A stretch of DNA of 64,000 nt from Pseudomonadota bacterium (GCA_029780695.1 JAKOYD010000164.1:62001-126000); one strand, 5' to 3'. Shown: positions 40,162 through 47,898, numbered from the stretch's first letter. Notes: generated by a model from the sequence alone, not told the origin. Made by a program: numbers and translations.

Positions 40162-40863
40162 ATGGACAAATCGTATTTGCCTTGGAAGTTCGCTGATAGC
40201 TTCACCACCGAAGAGGCTGCCCAGTTGATGGCCGGTATTCACCCCGCCGCGTTCGGGCCCCACAACAAAGTTCTGATTCACCCCATTGTTGAACGAATCA
40301 CTTCTGCACACGCTCAAGCAGCAAGCGAGTTAATGAGGCGCTTTTCAGCCACAGAGAACGGCAGTGTGGCTCGTGTCGAATCCGATGCGGCGAACTTATC
40401 GGCAGGAGCTCTGCCCGACCTATGGTTTGAACTGCTTGCTGATGACCCTAGCAACGCCGACTTCTACGATTACGAAGGCCTATACCGCGTGGTTTGGCTG
40501 CGGGTTGATGGCCCGGTCGCTCCGAACTTCAGTCACGCGGCACTCGCCAAATGGATAGAGACGAACAACCTTCCGAGTGCATATGACTTCATGAAGCGGG
40601 AGCCCGTCGCCAGCGTGGCCACAGTATCACCAATAGCATCGCGATCACAAGAACCGGACTACAGGGCGCAATACGCCGCGGTCGCGTCAAACCCTGAGCA
40701 GCGCCGTCAGCTCCTGATCGAGCTAAAGAAGACGCTGAAATCAGACGAAAAGGTCGGCAATGCCATCGGCATCACCCGCCAGGCCGTCGCCAAACAACTG
40801 CGTTCCTCTGGTGCAGCCGACCACCACAAGAACGACCCGTTCGCCCGAACTGCACCGCGCTAA
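40162..40863 (+). CDS. Unknown element protein with C-terminal HTH-like helix pair
   Basis: 233 residues from ATG 40162 (a GTG 12 bases upstream is alternative). The N-terminus LPWKFADSFTTEEAAQLMAG resembles a short segment seen in other phage and element proteins. The middle has no assignable fold. The last 50 residues include GNAIGITRQAVAKQLRSSG, which looks like a helix-turn-helix. Codon usage is less GC-biased than the flanking chromosome. A regulator of the element is possible, but I do not recognise the family. Confidence 0.6.
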   Translation: MDKSYLPWKFADSFTTEEAAQLMAGIHPAAFGPHNKVLIHPIVERITSAHAQAASELMRRFSATENGSVARVESDAANLSAGALPDLWFELLADDPSNADFYDYEGLYRVVWLRVDGPVAPNFSHAALAKWIETNNLPSAYDFMKREPVASVATVSPIASRSQEPDYRAQYAAVASNPEQRRQLLIELKKTLKSDEKVGNAIGITRQAVAKQLRSSGAADHHKNDPFARTAPR

Positions 40864-40872
40864 CGGTAGCGC

Positions 40873-40985
40873 GGTTGCGGCAACCGGCGCAACCATAACA
40901 ATCCATAACAGTCACAAGTGCTTCCAGCACTGAATTCATTGCTATCGTTTTCATAGGCAACCAGGTTGCGTATTGCGGCAACCGG
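40873..40985. repeat. Cluster of GGTTGC/GCAACC repeats upstream of alpA
   Basis: Six copies of GCAACC or its complement at 40873, 40880, 40889, 40957, 40964 and 40978, including a 13-base direct repeat TTGCGGCAACCGG at 40875 and 40973. Between them 40895-40955 is AT-rich. Could be operators for the AlpA-like protein or iterons of a replication origin. Confidence 0.5.
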
Positions 40986-41025
40986 ACATTGCTTGGTGCA
41001 ATTGCTCCCACATCAGGAGCACCCA

Positions 41026-41301
41026 ATGTCCACCACCGCCAACAACACCCGCAAGCCACGCATCCGCACGCAGTCCATCGACGTGCTGCGCATCCCCGAC
41101 GCGCTGGTGCGCGAGCCGATCGTGATCGAAGCCTCTGGCCTGTCGGGCTCGACCATTTACCGCGAAGTCCTCGCTGGGCGCTTCCCGACGCCCCGCCGCG
41201 TCGGCAACTTGAAGCTGTGGGTAGCGAGTGAACTGACCGACTGGCTCAAGGCTCAGGCGGAAGGCCGGGCTTGGACCCCGACACAGCGCGCCGCGGCTTG
41301 A
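41026..41301 (+). CDS. AlpA-like excisionase/transcription regulator
   Basis: 91 residues from ATG 41026, with an AGGAG Shine-Dalgarno. A MerR/AlpA-type helix-turn-helix: SGLSGSTIYREVLAGRFPTP followed by LWVASELTDWLKAQ. AlpA proteins of P4-like elements control integrase expression and excision. Its upstream region holds a dense repeat cluster. Confidence 0.8.
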   Translation: MSTTANNTRKPRIRTQSIDVLRIPDALVREPIVIEASGLSGSTIYREVLAGRFPTPRRVGNLKLWVASELTDWLKAQAEGRAWTPTQRAAA

Positions 41302-41489
41302 AGGGGCGCCATGTCGCCCACCATCCACTGCGCGGGCCGATCCCGCCAGCCACGCGCGCCGCGCCTGTCCGAGCAGGCCGCGCCGATCAACCCCGCCGGC
41401 GCGCGGGGAAACCAACACCGTTTTGGCGCAGGAGGTGCCTCGCGGTGCTACCAATATTGGAGCACCAGGATTAGACACCACAAAGAGAA

Positions 41490-41520
41490 AGCGCCGCACG
41501 GTTGGCAGACCGGCGGCGCT
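41490..41520 (-). terminator. Strong hairpin with weak U-tract on minus strand
   Basis: Stem AGCGCCGC-CGGT / ACCG-GCGGCGCT with one bulge and a six-base loop. On the minus strand it is followed by TTTCTCTTTG. The 258-bp interval 41302-41559 contains only this structure and no convincing gene. Confidence 0.35.
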
Positions 41521-41559
41521 CGGACGAACACGAAAGAAAACAAGAATCACGACTCTGCC

Positions 41560-41736
41560 ATGCGCGTCACGCGCCGCGCAAGCGATCAGGACTACCTGGG
41601 CGGTCTGCTGGCAGGGGCGTGCACATGCCGGCTGACCGCTCCGCGGCTGTGCCCGCAGTGCTCGCACATGGCGAGTTATGTGACTGAGGTCACGATCCGC
41701 CGTGCCGCATGGCGGGCGTGGGGGGTCGGGGCATGA
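41560..41736 (+). CDS. Small Cys-rich protein
   Basis: 58 residues with CTCRLTAPRLCPQCSH, four Cys and a His in a zinc-knuckle arrangement. The stop overlaps the next gene's start (ATGA), which supports translation. No family recognised; only the overlap and the metal-binding pattern support it. Confidence 0.45.
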   Translation: MRVTRRASDQDYLGGLLAGACTCRLTAPRLCPQCSHMASYVTEVTIRRAAWRAWGVGA

Positions 41737-41948
41737 CCACGCCAACCAATCCCACTGACCAAGCGAAGGCCCTGGCCACGCTGCAGGCGGAGTTCGCGCT
41801 GGCCGGCCATACCCTGACTGCGAGCGTTCGCGCCGATGGCTCGCCCTGTCTGGTGGCGAGCCGCTGGGGGTTGACCCGCGAGTTGCGCGATCCCGATGAA
41901 GCGCACGAATTCCTGCAGCAAATTGGGGGGCGGCATCATGGGCTTTGA
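41733..41948 (+). CDS. Small unknown element protein
   Basis: 71 residues (MTTPTNPTDQAKALATLQAE start), no motif. Likely a compact alpha/beta fold by composition. It overlaps the preceding small gene by 4 bp and the CHC2 gene by 11 bp, so the three are a translation-coupled set leading into the replication genes. Confidence 0.55.
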   Translation: MTTPTNPTDQAKALATLQAEFALAGHTLTASVRADGSPCLVASRWGLTRELRDPDEAHEFLQQIGGRHHGL

Positions 41949-42396
41949 CCGCACCCACCTACCCGAAACCGTCTCGTTTTTCGAGGGCGAAGGGCTGCCC
42001 CTGACCGGACGGGGTAAGTGGCGATCCACGCAATGCCGCTTCCATGGCGGCAGTGACAGCCTGCGCATAAATACCGAGTCCGGGGGCTGGTGCTGCATGG
42101 CCTGCGGTGCGCACGGCGGCGACGTGTTGGCCTACCGCATCGCTGTCACCGGCGAGGACTTCATCACAGCAGCCAAAGCGCTGGGCGCTTGGGTGGAAGA
42201 CGGCCGCCCTGCTCCCCGCAACCCGGCCCCGCTGTCGCCGCGCGATGCCCTGACGCTCCTGGCCAGCGAGGCCAACCTGGCCGCCGTCGCTGCAGCCAAC
42301 GTGGGCCGCGGCGTGGCACTCAATGCAGCCGATTGCGAGCGCTTGCTGGTGGCCGTAGGCCGCATCAACCTCGTGCGGGAGTGGTATCAGCCATGA
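41938..42396 (+). CDS. CHC2 zinc-finger (primase-like) protein
   Basis: 152 residues. Primase-type zinc ribbon: Cys33, His36, Cys52 or 53 and Cys56 (TQCRFHGG and GGWCCMACGAHGGD), then ITAAKALGAW typical of the DnaG N-terminal domain. No TOPRIM or catalytic primase domain follows, so it may bind DNA or partner the host primase. ATGA overlap with the RepA-like gene. Confidence 0.75.
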   Translation: MGFDRTHLPETVSFFEGEGLPLTGRGKWRSTQCRFHGGSDSLRINTESGGWCCMACGAHGGDVLAYRIAVTGEDFITAAKALGAWVEDGRPAPRNPAPLSPRDALTLLASEANLAAVAAANVGRGVALNAADCERLLVAVGRINLVREWYQP

Positions 42397-43748
42397 CCGC
42401 GAGCATCGAAGCCATTGAGGCCAGGGCAGACGCCGCTATCAAGCAGGCACGGCAGAAGGAGCCGCCGCCGTTCTACGGCGAGGGTGATCCCGAGGCGCAG
42501 CCCCAAGAGGTCGCGCCGCCGTTTCGCGCGCTGGACATAGCCAAGCTGGCTCACGAAGACCCACCGCCGCCGCGCTACCTATGGGCGCAACGCATACCCG
42601 TCGGCCTCGTGACCATGCTCGCAGCACATGGTGGCGTGGGCAAGTCAACGCTGATGAGCATGCTGGGCATCGCCGCGGCGTCCGAACAGGATTTCCTGGG
42701 CCTGCCGACGCTGGCAGGCCCGGTGCTGATGCTGTCGGCCGAGGACGGCGAGCGCCTGTTGGGCTACCGCATCAAGACGATCTGCCGCCACATGAGCGTC
42801 GATCCGGCAGACCTTGTCGACAGCTTGCACGTCCTCGATGCCACCGAAGGCCAACCTGAGATGTTCCGCGACGGCAAGACGACCGTGACGCTGGCTGCAC
42901 TGCGCAACGAGGTCGAACGCCTGCGGCCGGTTCTGATCATCCTGGACAACGCGAGCGACGTGTTTGCCGACAGCGAGATCGATCGCGCCGCGGTGCGCGG
43001 TTTCATGCGCGAGCTGGCCAAACTCGCTGCCCACGCCGACGCAGCCGTGGTTCTGATCGCCCACGTCGACAAAGCCACCAGCCGAGGCGATCGTGTCGTC
43101 AACAGCGAGGCGTACAGCGGCAGCACGGCATGGCACAACAGCGCACGCAGCCGCCTGTTCCTGAGCCGGGACAAGGATGGCCTGCTCAGGCTCGAGCACC
43201 AGAAGTGCAACGTCGGCCCGCTTGCGCCGCCGCTGGTACTGACTTGGCCGCAGGACGGCATCCCCATGCTCGATCAGCCACTCAGTCCGGTCACCCAGCA
43301 CCTGGCCGACCGGAACAACATTCGCGCGATCCTGCGCCTGATCCACGAGTTCGAGCAGCGCGGTGAATATGTGACGACGGCGACCACGGCGCGCGCGCAC
43401 GCCGGCAAGCTTTTCGGACGCGAACAGACATATCCGCGTCTCAAGGACGCAGAACTGTTCGGCCTGTTGCGCGACGCTGAGCGTGCCGGGCATATCGAGC
43501 GCTTCAACTACAAAACTGTCGGACGCAAGGACGCCCAGCGGTGGCGGCTGACCGCATCGGGGGCCGCCTTTGCCGGCATTTGTGCGCCGACTGCGCCAAC
43601 TGCGCCGACTTCACCTGATTCGGAGGTAAGCGCAGCGGGCGCGAAGGCTGCGCCAACTGCGCCGACTTCGGCGCTAGGGGGTGTGGGGGAGAGAGCGCGC
43701 ACAAAGTCGGCGCAAAAGGGGGGTGGCGATGCTCGCGCCGACTTCTGA
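42393..43748 (+). CDS. RepA-like AAA ATPase (AAA_25)
   Basis: 451 residues. Walker A HGGVGKSTL (79-87), Walker B VLIILDNASD, and STAWHNSARSRLFLS, the pattern of the RSF1010 RepA/AAA_25 family of hexameric replicative helicases found on plasmids and phage elements. The C-terminal 90 residues are low-complexity with PTAPT repeats. ATG 42393 overlaps the CHC2 stop; a longer upstream reading in this frame is out of the real coding context. Confidence 0.82.
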   Translation: MTASIEAIEARADAAIKQARQKEPPPFYGEGDPEAQPQEVAPPFRALDIAKLAHEDPPPPRYLWAQRIPVGLVTMLAAHGGVGKSTLMSMLGIAAASEQDFLGLPTLAGPVLMLSAEDGERLLGYRIKTICRHMSVDPADLVDSLHVLDATEGQPEMFRDGKTTVTLAALRNEVERLRPVLIILDNASDVFADSEIDRAAVRGFMRELAKLAAHADAAVVLIAHVDKATSRGDRVVNSEAYSGSTAWHNSARSRLFLSRDKDGLLRLEHQKCNVGPLAPPLVLTWPQDGIPMLDQPLSPVTQHLADRNNIRAILRLIHEFEQRGEYVTTATTARAHAGKLFGREQTYPRLKDAELFGLLRDAERAGHIERFNYKTVGRKDAQRWRLTASGAAFAGICAPTAPTAPTSPDSEVSAAGAKAAPTAPTSALGGVGERARTKSAQKGGGDARADF

Positions 43749-43938
43749 CCCGCGATCGGTTTTGCGCCGACTTCAACCCGCCACCCGCCGCGCCTGCGAC
43801 CACTGGGGCGACAGCGAATCCGCGCGCCAGGCGATGCGCGACCGGCTTGCCGAGGTCCAGCCCGAGCACCATGGTGCGCTGCTGACGCACTTTGAGCGCA
43901 CCTACCCCGCACAGGAGATCGACCCATGGGCGCGATGA
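43729..43938 (+). CDS. Small unknown element protein
   Basis: 69 residues from ATG 43729 with a purine-rich upstream stretch (AAAAGGGGGGTGG). It overlaps the RepA-like stop by 20 bp and the nuclease start by 13 bp. Charged helical middle (SARQAMRDRLAEVQ). No family recognised. Confidence 0.5.
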   Translation: MLAPTSDPRSVLRRLQPATRRACDHWGDSESARQAMRDRLAEVQPEHHGALLTHFERTYPAQEIDPWAR

Positions 43939-44348
43939 GCCGAACGAAGGGCAAGGCCGGCGAACGGGAAATCGCCAACCTGCTGGCCGATCTGACCGGC
44001 TGCGACGTGCGCCGGCGCGTGCGGCAGCACGACGGCGACAGCGACCTGGAGGGCCTGCCGGGCTGGTGCGTGGAGGTCAAGCGTCACGCCCGCGCCACTC
44101 GCGCCTGTATCGCCGACTGGTGGGACCAGGCCATCGCCCAGGCCGAGCGCCACGGCGGCACCCCCTTGCTGCTGTTCCGCCAGGACCGGGACGCCTGGCG
44201 GGCTGTCTGGCCACTATCGGTCAGCCTGACCGCACCCTCAGCGGAAATCTGGCGCGGCTACCCGTGGACGGTCGAGGGCTCGCCCGAGGCTTGGGCAGCC
44301 GTATTCCGCGAAACCATCACCAGCCACCCTAAGGAAAGCAACCCATGA
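43926..44348 (+). CDS. PD-(D/E)XK nuclease, resolvase-like
   Basis: 140 residues. Core of the Hjc/VRR-like restriction-nuclease fold: GKAGEREIANLL (Glu13 or 15), then Asp40 and EVK (Glu50, Lys52) in DGDSDLEGLPGWCVEVKRH. Similar small proteins in phage replication modules are annotated as Holliday junction resolvases. Good AGGAG Shine-Dalgarno. It overlaps the SSB-like gene by 4 bp. Confidence 0.75.
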   Translation: MGAMSRTKGKAGEREIANLLADLTGCDVRRRVRQHDGDSDLEGLPGWCVEVKRHARATRACIADWWDQAIAQAERHGGTPLLLFRQDRDAWRAVWPLSVSLTAPSAEIWRGYPWTVEGSPEAWAAVFRETITSHPKESNP

Positions 44349-44743
44349 TCGACGCACTTGTCGCTGGCAGGCTGTTCGGCCAACCCCAGCGGCGCACCGG
44401 CAAGACCGGTTAGCCCTACGTCACCGCCAAGGTCCGCGCGGCCGACGGCCAGGGCGAAGGCCAGTTCATCAACGTGATCGCGTTCAGCCGCACCGCCGGT
44501 GACGCGCTGATGGCGCTCGGCGACGGAGAAAGTGCGGCGCTGTCGGGCACGCTGACGGCGGCCACCTGGACCGACAACGCCGGCAAAGTTCGCCCAAGCC
44601 TGAGTCTGCAGGCGCACGCCGTGCTGACGCCGTACCACGTCACGCGCAGGCGCCAGGCGGTCGACAAGCCGAAGGACACCGAGCCACGCACGCATGCGAC
44701 GGCGGCGATCGACGACCTGCCCAACGACCAACTGGATTTCTGA
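44345..44743 (+). pseudogene. SSB-like gene with in-frame amber codon
   Basis: Reads MIDALVAGRLFGQPQRRTGK, two more codons, TAG (44411-44413, codon 23), then continues in frame for 110 residues to a normal SSB-like acidic end, DDLPNDQLDF. The paralogue at 45901 aligns across the stop with Arg there. Apart from the amber the gene is intact, so it is a single-base recent change, an error, or a suppressed stop. An internal GTG at 44474 could allow restart without the first 43 residues. Confidence 0.75.
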
Positions 44744-44754
44744 GGACTCCAACC

Positions 44755-45084
44755 ATGACCATGCACTGGATGCTGCGCGAACTCGCCCGGTCGGCGATGC
44801 GCGAACCGAGAAAATCGGCGTTCAACCCGAAGCCGCCGGGCTCGATGCAAACCGGATCGGCAACGTACAAAGCACTTGCCACGCTGTGCGAGGCGCGGGG
44901 CAACTGGCTGTCGTATGGCGACATCCTGGCAGGCATGGGCGCATCGAAGGGGCGCTCGATCCATTGGTCACTGAGGCTGCTCACGCACCGCGGCTACATC
45001 GAAGTCGCCAACAACGACGGACGCAACCCGCGCTACGCCATGTATCGCCTGACCCCGGCCGGCAGGGAGGCCAAGCGGCCATGA
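44755..45084 (+). CDS. Winged-helix-like unknown protein
   Basis: 109 residues. YGDILAGMGASKGRSIHWSLRLLTHRGYIEV resembles a winged helix, ending with basic residues. No family recognised. ATGA overlap with the next gene. Confidence 0.6.
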   Translation: MTMHWMLRELARSAMREPRKSAFNPKPPGSMQTGSATYKALATLCEARGNWLSYGDILAGMGASKGRSIHWSLRLLTHRGYIEVANNDGRNPRYAMYRLTPAGREAKRP

Positions 45085-45428
45085 CCTGCTGCGACTTGAG
45101 CCAGGACTGCGGACGGTACGACCAAGCCACGAAATTGGCCCGCCAAGCCGTTGACGCGCTCGCGGAGGTGCGTCACCAGCTTGACCTCGCCAAAATCGTT
45201 TCTAGGGGCGTTTTGGAGCATCAGGCCGAACTCGATGCGATCCCGCTGACGCCGAACGCCCGCCCGCCAGAGCGGGTCTACGAACTGTGCAGCCTGATCG
45301 ACCGCGCATTGCCACGGCTTGATGAGCGGCTGGCGAAAGTCATCGCCGTGACGCAGGTCGAAACCGACGCGCTGCAGGGCCTGCTCGGCCAGCTCGAACG
45401 CGACGGCGCAGGCGCGGCGCAGCATTGA
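45081..45428 (+). CDS. Unknown element protein
   Basis: 115 residues, largely helical (ALAEVRHQLDLAKIVSRGVL and LPRLDERLAKVIAV). Two Cys pairs near the start (MTCCDLSQDC). Coupled to its neighbours by overlaps of 4 bp on each side. No family recognised. Confidence 0.55.
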   Translation: MTCCDLSQDCGRYDQATKLARQAVDALAEVRHQLDLAKIVSRGVLEHQAELDAIPLTPNARPPERVYELCSLIDRALPRLDERLAKVIAVTQVETDALQGLLGQLERDGAGAAQH

Positions 45429-45439
45429 AAGGCAACGAC

Positions 45440-45736
45440 ATGGCGATCCAGACGAAATCCCCGGTCAGCGCGTGGCTGGCGCAGTACCTGAGCCACCGGC
45501 CCGAGGCTCGCGCAGTCGATGCCTGGCGGTTCCTGATCGATCAGGCCATACCGCTCGGCGTGCCGGGCATCGACGGCTTCGACGCAAACAGCGAGGTTGT
45601 GCTGTTCCGCACGGCGCCGCACCGGCCGCAGCGCCAGATCGGGCGCGCCACCTTTGTGCGCCTGGTGTTCGATACGCGACGGCGCCTCAACGCGCGTGTC
45701 GAACCCCATAGCTTGGGACGAACTTCGGTGGAATGA
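45440..45736 (+). CDS. Unknown element protein
   Basis: 98 residues from ATG 45440; an in-frame TTG 15 bases upstream overlaps the previous gene. Contains VSAWLAQYLSHRPEARAVDA and a basic C-terminus (FVRLVFDTRRRLNARVE). Function unknown. Confidence 0.55.
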   Translation: MAIQTKSPVSAWLAQYLSHRPEARAVDAWRFLIDQAIPLGVPGIDGFDANSEVVLFRTAPHRPQRQIGRATFVRLVFDTRRRLNARVEPHSLGRTSVE

Positions 45737-45900
45737 TGTGGCGGTTGCTCCTGCTGGGGCTGGGCGGTGTCCATCGTGTGGAACTGGCGCGCACGGGGTT
45801 GAACCTTATGGAAACCTTAGTACTGACCGTATTGCCCGCCCCACGGACAGCGCGGCTGTTTGCCAGCCCTCGCCCTCGCCATTCCCTTGGAGTGCAGTCC

Positions 45901-46605
45901 ATGATCGACGCCCTCATCGTCGGCCGCGTTCACGGTCAGCCAGTTGGCCGCACCAGCAAGAACGGCCGCCAGTCCGTGACCACCAAGCTGCGCGTTCCGA
46001 CGGCCAGCGGAGATAGCTTCTTCGCCAACACCATCGCTTTCAGCGAAACCGTGCGCACGGGCTTGCTGGCCCTTGGAGACGGCTACAGCGTCGCCCTGGC
46101 CGGCAGCCTGACGCCCGGCATCTGGCATGACCGTTATGGGCACGCCCGCGTGTCACTCGACCTCAGCGCGCACGCCGTGGTCAGCCCGTACCACGTCAGC
46201 CGCAAGCGCGACGCGATGGCCAAGCCCAAGAAGTCGGACAACCCGCCGAGCGCGGGCTTTTTCTTGGTTAGGCGGCGTTTTTGTATTGACATTAATCATT
46301 GTTGTCATTACAATAACAGCATGCAAATCGAGTTCGACACCGCCAAGGACGCCGCCAACCAGGCCAAGCACGGCGTGTCGCTGGCCGACGCGGCTGAACT
46401 CGATTGGGGCCTGCTGCTGTGTCGCCCGGACATGCGCCGCGACTATGGCGAGCTGCGCGAGATCGGCTTTGCGCCCATCGGCGCGCGCGTGCATTGCGTG
46501 GTGTTTGCCCAGCGCGGCGACAGCATCAGGATCATCAGCCTGCGTAAGGCCAATTCCCGAGAGGTGCAAGACTATGCCCAAGCCCTTGAACAAGCGGGCC
46601 TTTGA
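45901..46605 (+). CDS. Second SSB-like gene, read through in frame into BrnT
   Basis: SSB-like OB-fold region of about 119 residues (MIDALIVGRVHGQPVGRTS start, GGAG Shine-Dalgarno), paralogous to 44345. It has no stop codon before brnT, so the frame runs on through 46605 as a 234-residue fusion. The acidic SSB tail is absent; after AMAKPKK the reading passes through a terminator-like hairpin (46242-46263) and the brnT promoter. Probably an SSB gene truncated by arrival of brnTA. The fusion itself is unlikely to be the working product. Confidence 0.6.
   Translation: MIDALIVGRVHGQPVGRTSKNGRQSVTTKLRVPTASGDSFFANTIAFSETVRTGLLALGDGYSVALAGSLTPGIWHDRYGHARVSLDLSAHAVVSPYHVSRKRDAMAKPKKSDNPPSAGFFLVRRRFCIDINHCCHYNNSMQIEFDTAKDAANQAKHGVSLADAAELDWGLLLCRPDMRRDYGELREIGFAPIGARVHCVVFAQRGDSIRIISLRKANSREVQDYAQALEQAGL
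46242..46263 (+). terminator. Rho-independent terminator inside the ssb-brnT frame
   Basis: Stem CCCGC/GCGGG with a five-base loop, followed by CTTTTTC. Ribosomes on an mRNA ended here would meet no stop codon, as the reading frame is open across it. Confidence 0.5.
46286..46314 (+). promoter_or_regulatory. brnTA promoter and operator
   Basis: Consensus -35 TTGACA (46286-46291), 17-base spacer, -10 TACAAT (46309-46314). The start point, about seven bases later, coincides with A of the brnT ATG (46321), so the transcript is predicted to be leaderless. An ATTGT-N7-ACAAT inverted repeat spanning the -10 is a candidate BrnA operator. Confidence 0.7.
46321..46605 (+). CDS. brnT: Toxin BrnT
   Basis: 94-residue RelE-fold ribonuclease toxin of the type II BrnT/BrnA system. 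Typical start MQIEFDTAKDAANQAKHGVS and later RIISLRKANSREVQDY. The promoter places the transcription start at the ATG. Overlaps brnA by 32 bp. Confidence 0.85.
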   Translation: MQIEFDTAKDAANQAKHGVSLADAAELDWGLLLCRPDMRRDYGELREIGFAPIGARVHCVVFAQRGDSIRIISLRKANSREVQDYAQALEQAGL

Positions 46606-46855
46606 AGTGCCCACGGCGGCGGAAGACGCCGCCATCGCCCGAGGCATTGCAGCCGACGCCGACACGTACGAGGTCCCCAGCGAGCAGATCGCCGGCATGC
46701 GCCGCCTGGGCCGCCCACCGGTGGCGGTTCCGCGCCCCATGCTCAGCATGCGGGTGGATGCCGCCCTGCTGGAGAAGCTGCGCGCCAGCGGGCGTGGCTG
46801 GCAGACGCGTGTGCACGCGGCACTGAAGGAGGCGGTAGACAGCGGGCGGCTGTAA
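46574..46855 (+). CDS. brnA: Antitoxin BrnA
   Basis: 93 residues. Ends with the ribbon-helix-helix segment RPMLSMRVDAALLEKLRASG and a helical tail, as in BrnA antitoxins, which bind BrnT and repress the operon. It starts inside brnT. Confidence 0.85.
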   Translation: MPKPLNKRAFEVPTAAEDAAIARGIAADADTYEVPSEQIAGMRRLGRPPVAVPRPMLSMRVDAALLEKLRASGRGWQTRVHAALKEAVDSGRL

Positions 46856-46881
46856 ACCTTCCTACCACGGGTGCCTGCATT

Positions 46882-46930
46882 AATCGTATGACGATAGGGC
46901 TTGCACCACTCGATTAAACGTCATACGATT
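46882..46930 (+). promoter_or_regulatory. Inverted repeat flanking a promoter for the RHH gene
   Basis: Exact 12-base arms AATCGTATGACG (46882-46893) and CGTCATACGATT (46919-46930). Between and over them lie a -35 TTGCAC (46901) and a -10 TACGAT (46924-46929); the start point would be at or next to the ATG at 46936, again leaderless. Looks like autoregulation by the downstream ribbon-helix-helix protein. Confidence 0.6.
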
Positions 46931-46935
46931 GAGGC

Positions 46936-47172
46936 ATGAAGGAACCGATCGACACGGACAAGAAGGCTAGGCGCGGCGGTCGCGCTCCACTGGACGCGTC
47001 CTCGCCGACGGTGATCGTGTCAGTGCGCATGAGCGAAACGCAGCGCGAGAAGTTGGACAAACTGGGCGGTGGGCCTTGGGTGCGTGATCGCATCGACCGG
47101 GCCAGACTGCCGGACGAAGAAACCGCCAAGCCCCGCGGCGGATCGAGCGGGGCGAAAAGGCGGGGCCAGTAG
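46936..47172 (+). CDS. Ribbon-helix-helix-like small protein
   Basis: 78 residues, basic at both ends, with TVIVSVRMSETQREKLDKLG, a pattern expected for an Arc/CopG strand and first helix. Possible regulator of its own promoter (12-bp inverted repeat upstream). Another possibility is a solitary antitoxin. Confidence 0.6.
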   Translation: MKEPIDTDKKARRGGRAPLDASSPTVIVSVRMSETQREKLDKLGGGPWVRDRIDRARLPDEETAKPRGGSSGAKRRGQ

Positions 47173-47223
47173 GTGTTGCAGCACCGACCAGCCCCTGACC
47201 ATCATCAAAAAAGGACTTTGAAA

Positions 47224-47475
47224 ATGGCTACCGGAACTGTAGTGCAAGTGAACATGGAGCAATCAGCGGCTGCTGAGTTGCAGGCCAAGGGCTACGCCGT
47301 CTATCGGTGCGATCCGCTCACAAGCGGGCAGGCCACCATTTGGATGGTTCATCGCGGATTCGGCATGAAATTCTTTAATTCGCTGGATGAGCTCGCCGAG
47401 TACGCACGCGAGTGCGGTCCTTGTGATCCACGCAAAGGGCGCTTCACGCCTGAGCCTGGCTTCGAGGTGGAGTGA
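47224..47475 (+). CDS. Unknown element protein
   Basis: 83 residues from ATG 47224 (AAGGA Shine-Dalgarno). Contains MVHRGFGMKFFNSLDELAEYA and two Cys pairs near the end. No family recognised. Confidence 0.55.
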   Translation: MATGTVVQVNMEQSAAAELQAKGYAVYRCDPLTSGQATIWMVHRGFGMKFFNSLDELAEYARECGPCDPRKGRFTPEPGFEVE

Positions 47476-47478
47476 ACC

Positions 47479-47898
47479 ATGATCGAAGCTGTCAAAACCC
47501 ATCCTCTCCCCGCGCTCAAGTGGTCGCCCCTGATCGGCCTGCCCGACGGCACATCGCTCGTGTTGCCGTGCCAGGACTCGCATGCTGCGGCCATCCTCGC
47601 CGCCGATACCGAGGCCGACGCGCGGCTGGCCCAGGGCTCGCCAGTGGCGTGGACGGGCGCCCGGCGCCACATCGAAGCAGGCGACTTTTCCGACCCGCGC
47701 GTGATGCTGACACGTCCCGGCGATCCCCGCTGCGGCCGGCTGTGGCGCGAGCACGAAACCGGCTTCGAGCAGGGGAGCGACGGCCCCACGCTCCTGGTCA
47801 TTGGCCGCCAGGCCGACGATGCTCAACTGGCTCGCATGGCGCAGCGCTTTGGCGTGCCACTGACGCAGTTGCAAGCGTTCCGGGGAGTGCAGGTATGA
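47479..47898 (+). CDS. Unknown element protein
   Basis: 139 residues; the Shine-Dalgarno (GGAG) lies inside the preceding gene, 3 bp away. Regions LPDGTSLVLPCQDSHAAAI and LLVIGRQADDAQLARMAQRF. No family recognised. 4-bp overlap with the next gene. Confidence 0.5.
   Translation: MIEAVKTHPLPALKWSPLIGLPDGTSLVLPCQDSHAAAILAADTEADARLAQGSPVAWTGARRHIEAGDFSDPRVMLTRPGDPRCGRLWREHETGFEQGSDGPTLLVIGRQADDAQLARMAQRFGVPLTQLQAFRGVQV

Noticed and set aside
41311-41559. Longer start for the small Cys-rich protein and a second frame 41423-41635
   Set aside because: They cross the 41490-41520 hairpin and lack initiation signals; only the part from 41560 is coupled to the next gene.
42090-42392. Upstream extension of the RepA-like frame
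   Set aside because: Overlaps the CHC2 gene completely; the ATGA junction at 42393 is the natural start.
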